A stretch of DNA of 38,120 bases, taken from the NCBI GenBank assembly GCA_030849075.1, contig JASAOO010003299.1:1-38120 (forward strand). The letters are read 5' to 3'. Every line of letters starts with the position of its first letter. Positions within the stretch are counted from its first letter, which is position 1. Positions 35,713 through 38,120 of this stretch are shown piece by piece. Source of the stretch: Zelonia costaricensis (lineage: Eukaryota > Euglenozoa > Kinetoplastea > Trypanosomatida > Trypanosomatidae). The notes under the pieces are model-generated. The model was not told the origin of the DNA and did not search any database. It was given only the letters and a program-made list of their open reading frames with translations. The position numbers and the translations under genes were made by a program.

Positions 35713-37737
35713 ATGCAGCAGCCATCGACTAACTCGTCGCGCGGCGCGAGCAGGGTTGGGTCCGTCAAGTACGCCCACTCCCCGTACGCGTACCGCACCA
35801 GCGCCGATGATGCGCCCGTCAGCCCCCTCAGCGACAGCGGCGTGCGCGCCGAGTCGAGCAGCATGCCCATGTACCGAAGCCCGACGACGCTGAGCAGGAA
35901 CGCGTCGGTGCACGAGGCGCAGTCCAACCCCACGGCCACCGATACCCCGCGCGAGAGCAACGGCCAGCCCCTCTCGCAGCCGAGCTCCCCGCTGACGCGC
36001 TCCAGCGGCGTGCAGGAGTACTCGTCCCAGCCCATCCAGGTCGGCGTTGCCCCCAACGTGCACGCGCGATACCGCCGCACCCTGCAGAGCCCTGTCAACC
36101 GCGGCGGTGCCGGCAACACACTCAACGGTGGGGGAGGTGCAGACAACGCCAACCGCGGTGGTGCCGGCGGCGGTGGCGGCGCCTTCCCGAGTAGCCCGCC
36201 GTCGAGCCTGCCCCCACGGTCCCCCTTCGCCGGCCGCGACGACGGCGTGAGCGCGTTTGCCGGCGGCGAGTCAGCGCCAGTGGGCAGCCACGCCAACGCG
36301 AACGCCGCCAACGCCGGCAATAGCAACAACCCCTACCGCATGTCCTCGAACGGCGGCTTCTCCGCGCCGCTGTCGGGAAGCTATCGTGGCGGTAGTGGCG
36401 GCGGCGGCAGCGGGACGCAGTCGCCGAGTCCACACTACCCCGCGCACGGCACGCCCTACTCGCCGCCGCCGCCGCCGGTGTCCGGCAACGCGGCCCCACC
36501 GTACGGGATGGGGTCCCCCACCAAGCACACCTCGCCCACCTCCCAGAACGGGGGTGTGGGTGGCGGCAACAGCGCTGGCGGCCCCGCGCCGAGCTACGTG
36601 CCGACGGGCTTCTCGATGCCGCCGACTATGGTGACGTCCATGAACAGCGGCGGCGGGGTGAGTGGCAGCTTTCACGGCTCGCAAGGCGTGCACGCCGGCT
36701 CGCCGACCGCCAGCTACGTCGACCCGCACGGCAGCCACGCCACCTCGCCGATGATGGCCACGGGCGGCGGCGGCGGCCGGCCGCAGCAGGGCAGCTCCTT
36801 CCACAATCGCGATCCCATCTCTCCAACGCACCAGTTCGGCTCCGCCAACCGCACCTGCCCTGTGGTGGGGTCCTACGGCAACGGCTACGGCAACAACCAC
36901 CAGAGCCAGAACGGCGGCGGCCAGCCACCCAAGTTCGCCTCCACTCGGCAGCACTCGCAGCACCAGAGCGGCTCGTACCCCGCCAGCTACCACGGCCGCG
37001 TGGGCAGCGGCAGCTACACCACCGCCGCCGGGCCCTTCGGCTCTGCGCACACCGGGTTCAGCCACATGTCGGCCCCGTCACACAGCGGCGACGGCCTGGC
37101 GGTGGCGGCGGAGTCGTACGAGACGGGCACCAAGACGCTGAGCACCATGGCGGACGACACGATGTCCTTTTCGGGCAAGTCCGGCAGCAGCGCCAGCAGC
37201 ATCCGCGATGACCTCCCGCTCTGCCCGAACGACGACGCGTGCACGCTGATCAACGACCGCAAGCACCAGAAGAAGTTCGCGCACACGTGCCGCCTCTTCC
37301 CGTGTTACCACGGTCACGTCACGCGCCACGCGAAGCTGTTCCGTCACGCGGCCGGGCAGGTTTCGCTGCCGGAGGGTCTGTCGGCCAACACGAAGATCTC
37401 CACCCAGGCTCTGGCCAGCGTCAACTTCAGCACCATCAGCCCGGAGGCACCCAACGCGTATCGCATTTACGTCTCGCACGGCGACAAGAGCTACGAGATC
37501 TTTGGGGACTGGGCCAGTGTCAAGGTGCACACCTTCAAGCGGTACCTGCACCAGGTGTACCACATCGCCCCCAGCGCGCAGATCCTGTCGGTGGTCAAGA
37601 CGAGCAAGGTGATGGACGACGACATCAACACGGTGAAGTGCTACGGCATCGAGGAGGACTCGGTCATTCAGCTGCGCAGCAACATCGAAGATGTCACCGG
37701 GTCAGGTCGCATGCGCATCTCCCTGGACGATCTCTAA
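35713..37737 (+). CDS. Low-complexity protein with PBZ-like zinc finger and ubiquitin-like C-terminus
   Basis: A 674-residue protein. Residues 1-500 are disordered: rich in Ser, Gly, Pro, Asn and His, with many Gly-Gly and Ser-Pro pairs and a short poly-Pro run. Residues 504-540 hold a Cys/His unit: C504-x5-C510-x7-H518-x5-H524, with the F-A-H end, closely patterned on PBZ (poly-ADP-ribose-binding) fingers, whose usual spacing is C-x5-C-x6-H-x5-H. It runs straight into TCRLFPCYHGHVTRHAKLF, which adds C526, C531 and several His. Residues about 581-660 (YRIYVSHGDKSYEIFGDW to EEDSVIQLRSN) look like a ubiquitin-like beta-grasp domain. It may be an adaptor or RNA-granule protein, but no function is shown. 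The first in-frame ATG has a good context (GTCACCATG). Its upstream spacer is exceptionally long. Confidence 0.8.
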   Translation: MQQPSTNSSRGASRVGSVKYAHSPYAYRTSADDAPVSPLSDSGVRAESSSMPMYRSPTTLSRNASVHEAQSNPTATDTPRESNGQPLSQPSSPLTRSSGVQEYSSQPIQVGVAPNVHARYRRTLQSPVNRGGAGNTLNGGGGADNANRGGAGGGGGAFPSSPPSSLPPRSPFAGRDDGVSAFAGGESAPVGSHANANAANAGNSNNPYRMSSNGGFSAPLSGSYRGGSGGGGSGTQSPSPHYPAHGTPYSPPPPPVSGNAAPPYGMGSPTKHTSPTSQNGGVGGGNSAGGPAPSYVPTGFSMPPTMVTSMNSGGGVSGSFHGSQGVHAGSPTASYVDPHGSHATSPMMATGGGGGRPQQGSSFHNRDPISPTHQFGSANRTCPVVGSYGNGYGNNHQSQNGGGQPPKFASTRQHSQHQSGSYPASYHGRVGSGSYTTAAGPFGSAHTGFSHMSAPSHSGDGLAVAAESYETGTKTLSTMADDTMSFSGKSGSSASSIRDDLPLCPNDDACTLINDRKHQKKFAHTCRLFPCYHGHVTRHAKLFRHAAGQVSLPEGLSANTKISTQALASVNFSTISPEAPNAYRIYVSHGDKSYEIFGDWASVKVHTFKRYLHQVYHIAPSAQILSVVKTSKVMDDDINTVKCYGIEEDSVIQLRSNIEDVTGSGRMRISLDDL

Positions 37738-38120
37738 GCAATGCCGCCACAACCCCCGCACGTTAACAGGTCAAAAGGGTTCTGTGGCACGCAGATGGCC
37801 AAGTCAAGCGGCCGCAGACGGATCTGACAGAGACGCGCATCTCCCTCTGCGTGTGCGTATTTGTGTGTGTGTGTGTGTGTGTGTGTTAGTGTCTTTCAGC
37901 TCATCATCTTTTCCCACTCAGCTTTACGGCATCTTAGTACTTCGCCTCCCCGCCATTTGATTCCCTTCCTCAACCCCTTCCGCTGCCCACTGCACCCCAT
38001 CGCCTCCGTCAGCGTCGTGCCTCCCTCCCCCCTCCCCCCAAACGCGTCTTAATCCACTGCTGCCGCGAGGACGTGGCACACGCGCTACTGGACCATAAAT
38101 GGTTCAACACGGGCTTCCCC
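37738..38120 (+). other. 3' flank of the PBZ-like gene
   Basis: Contains a GT repeat (37862-37886) about 125 nt after the stop, then C/T-rich sequence (about 37940-38040) that may be the processing tract of the next gene beyond the window. No gene seen. Confidence 0.6.
37862..37886 (+). repeat. (GT)n repeat
   Basis: Twenty-five bases of uninterrupted alternating T/G, in the probable 3' UTR of the PBZ-like gene. Confidence 0.9.

Noticed and set aside
1..38120. CRISPR array, tRNA or rRNA genes, transposase or prophage
   Set aside because: I saw no regularly spaced repeats, tRNA-like folds, rRNA sequence or mobile-element proteins on either strand.

Overview
This window looks like a stretch of a trypanosomatid nuclear chromosome, most likely from the Leishmania group (Leishmaniinae). 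The evidence is in the sequence. It is GC-rich. All eleven complete protein genes and one partial gene lie on the + strand without introns. They are separated by long spacers (0.65-3.4 kb) full of pyrimidine tracts, CA/TG runs and homopolymers, and most have a plausible trans-splice AG shortly upstream of the first ATG. This is the usual layout of a polycistronic unit matured by trans-splicing and polyadenylation. From memory, the order histone H2B ... eIF3b resembles L. major chromosome 17; I could not check this.

Layout, left to right: the last codons of histone H2B (to 80); a TMEM94-like degenerate P-type ATPase (1401-6029); a TTC27/Emw1-type TPR protein (6934-9870); the NAT10/Kre33 RNA cytidine acetyltransferase (10808-14056); an OSCP1-family protein (15220-16635); a mitochondrial protein with a ferredoxin-like, Cys/His-rich segment (18174-19112); a 67-residue QCR9-like complex III subunit (19899-20102); translation factor eIF3b (21292-23418); a putative mitochondrial single-pass membrane protein (25121-26014); a METTL25-family methyltransferase with an inserted zinc-finger-like region (26940-29996); an unrecognised protein with two CVRC knuckles (30644-32332); and a low-complexity protein with a PBZ-like zinc finger and a ubiquitin-like C-terminus (35713-37737).

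Functionally the genes form no single pathway, as is normal for such units. Two themes recur: ribosome production and translation (TTC27, NAT10, eIF3b, perhaps METTL25) and mitochondrial proteins (ferredoxin-like, QCR9-like, single-TM protein). Expression is probably set after transcription. The spacers therefore matter, especially the 3.4 kb, very pyrimidine-rich one before the last gene.

I see no transposase, phage, CRISPR array, tRNA or rRNA. No wholly new system is evident. The most novel-looking items are the METTL25 zinc insertion, the PBZ/ubiquitin-like protein, the altered ferredoxin motif, and a trans-splice arrangement that could give two forms of the TMEM94-like protein.
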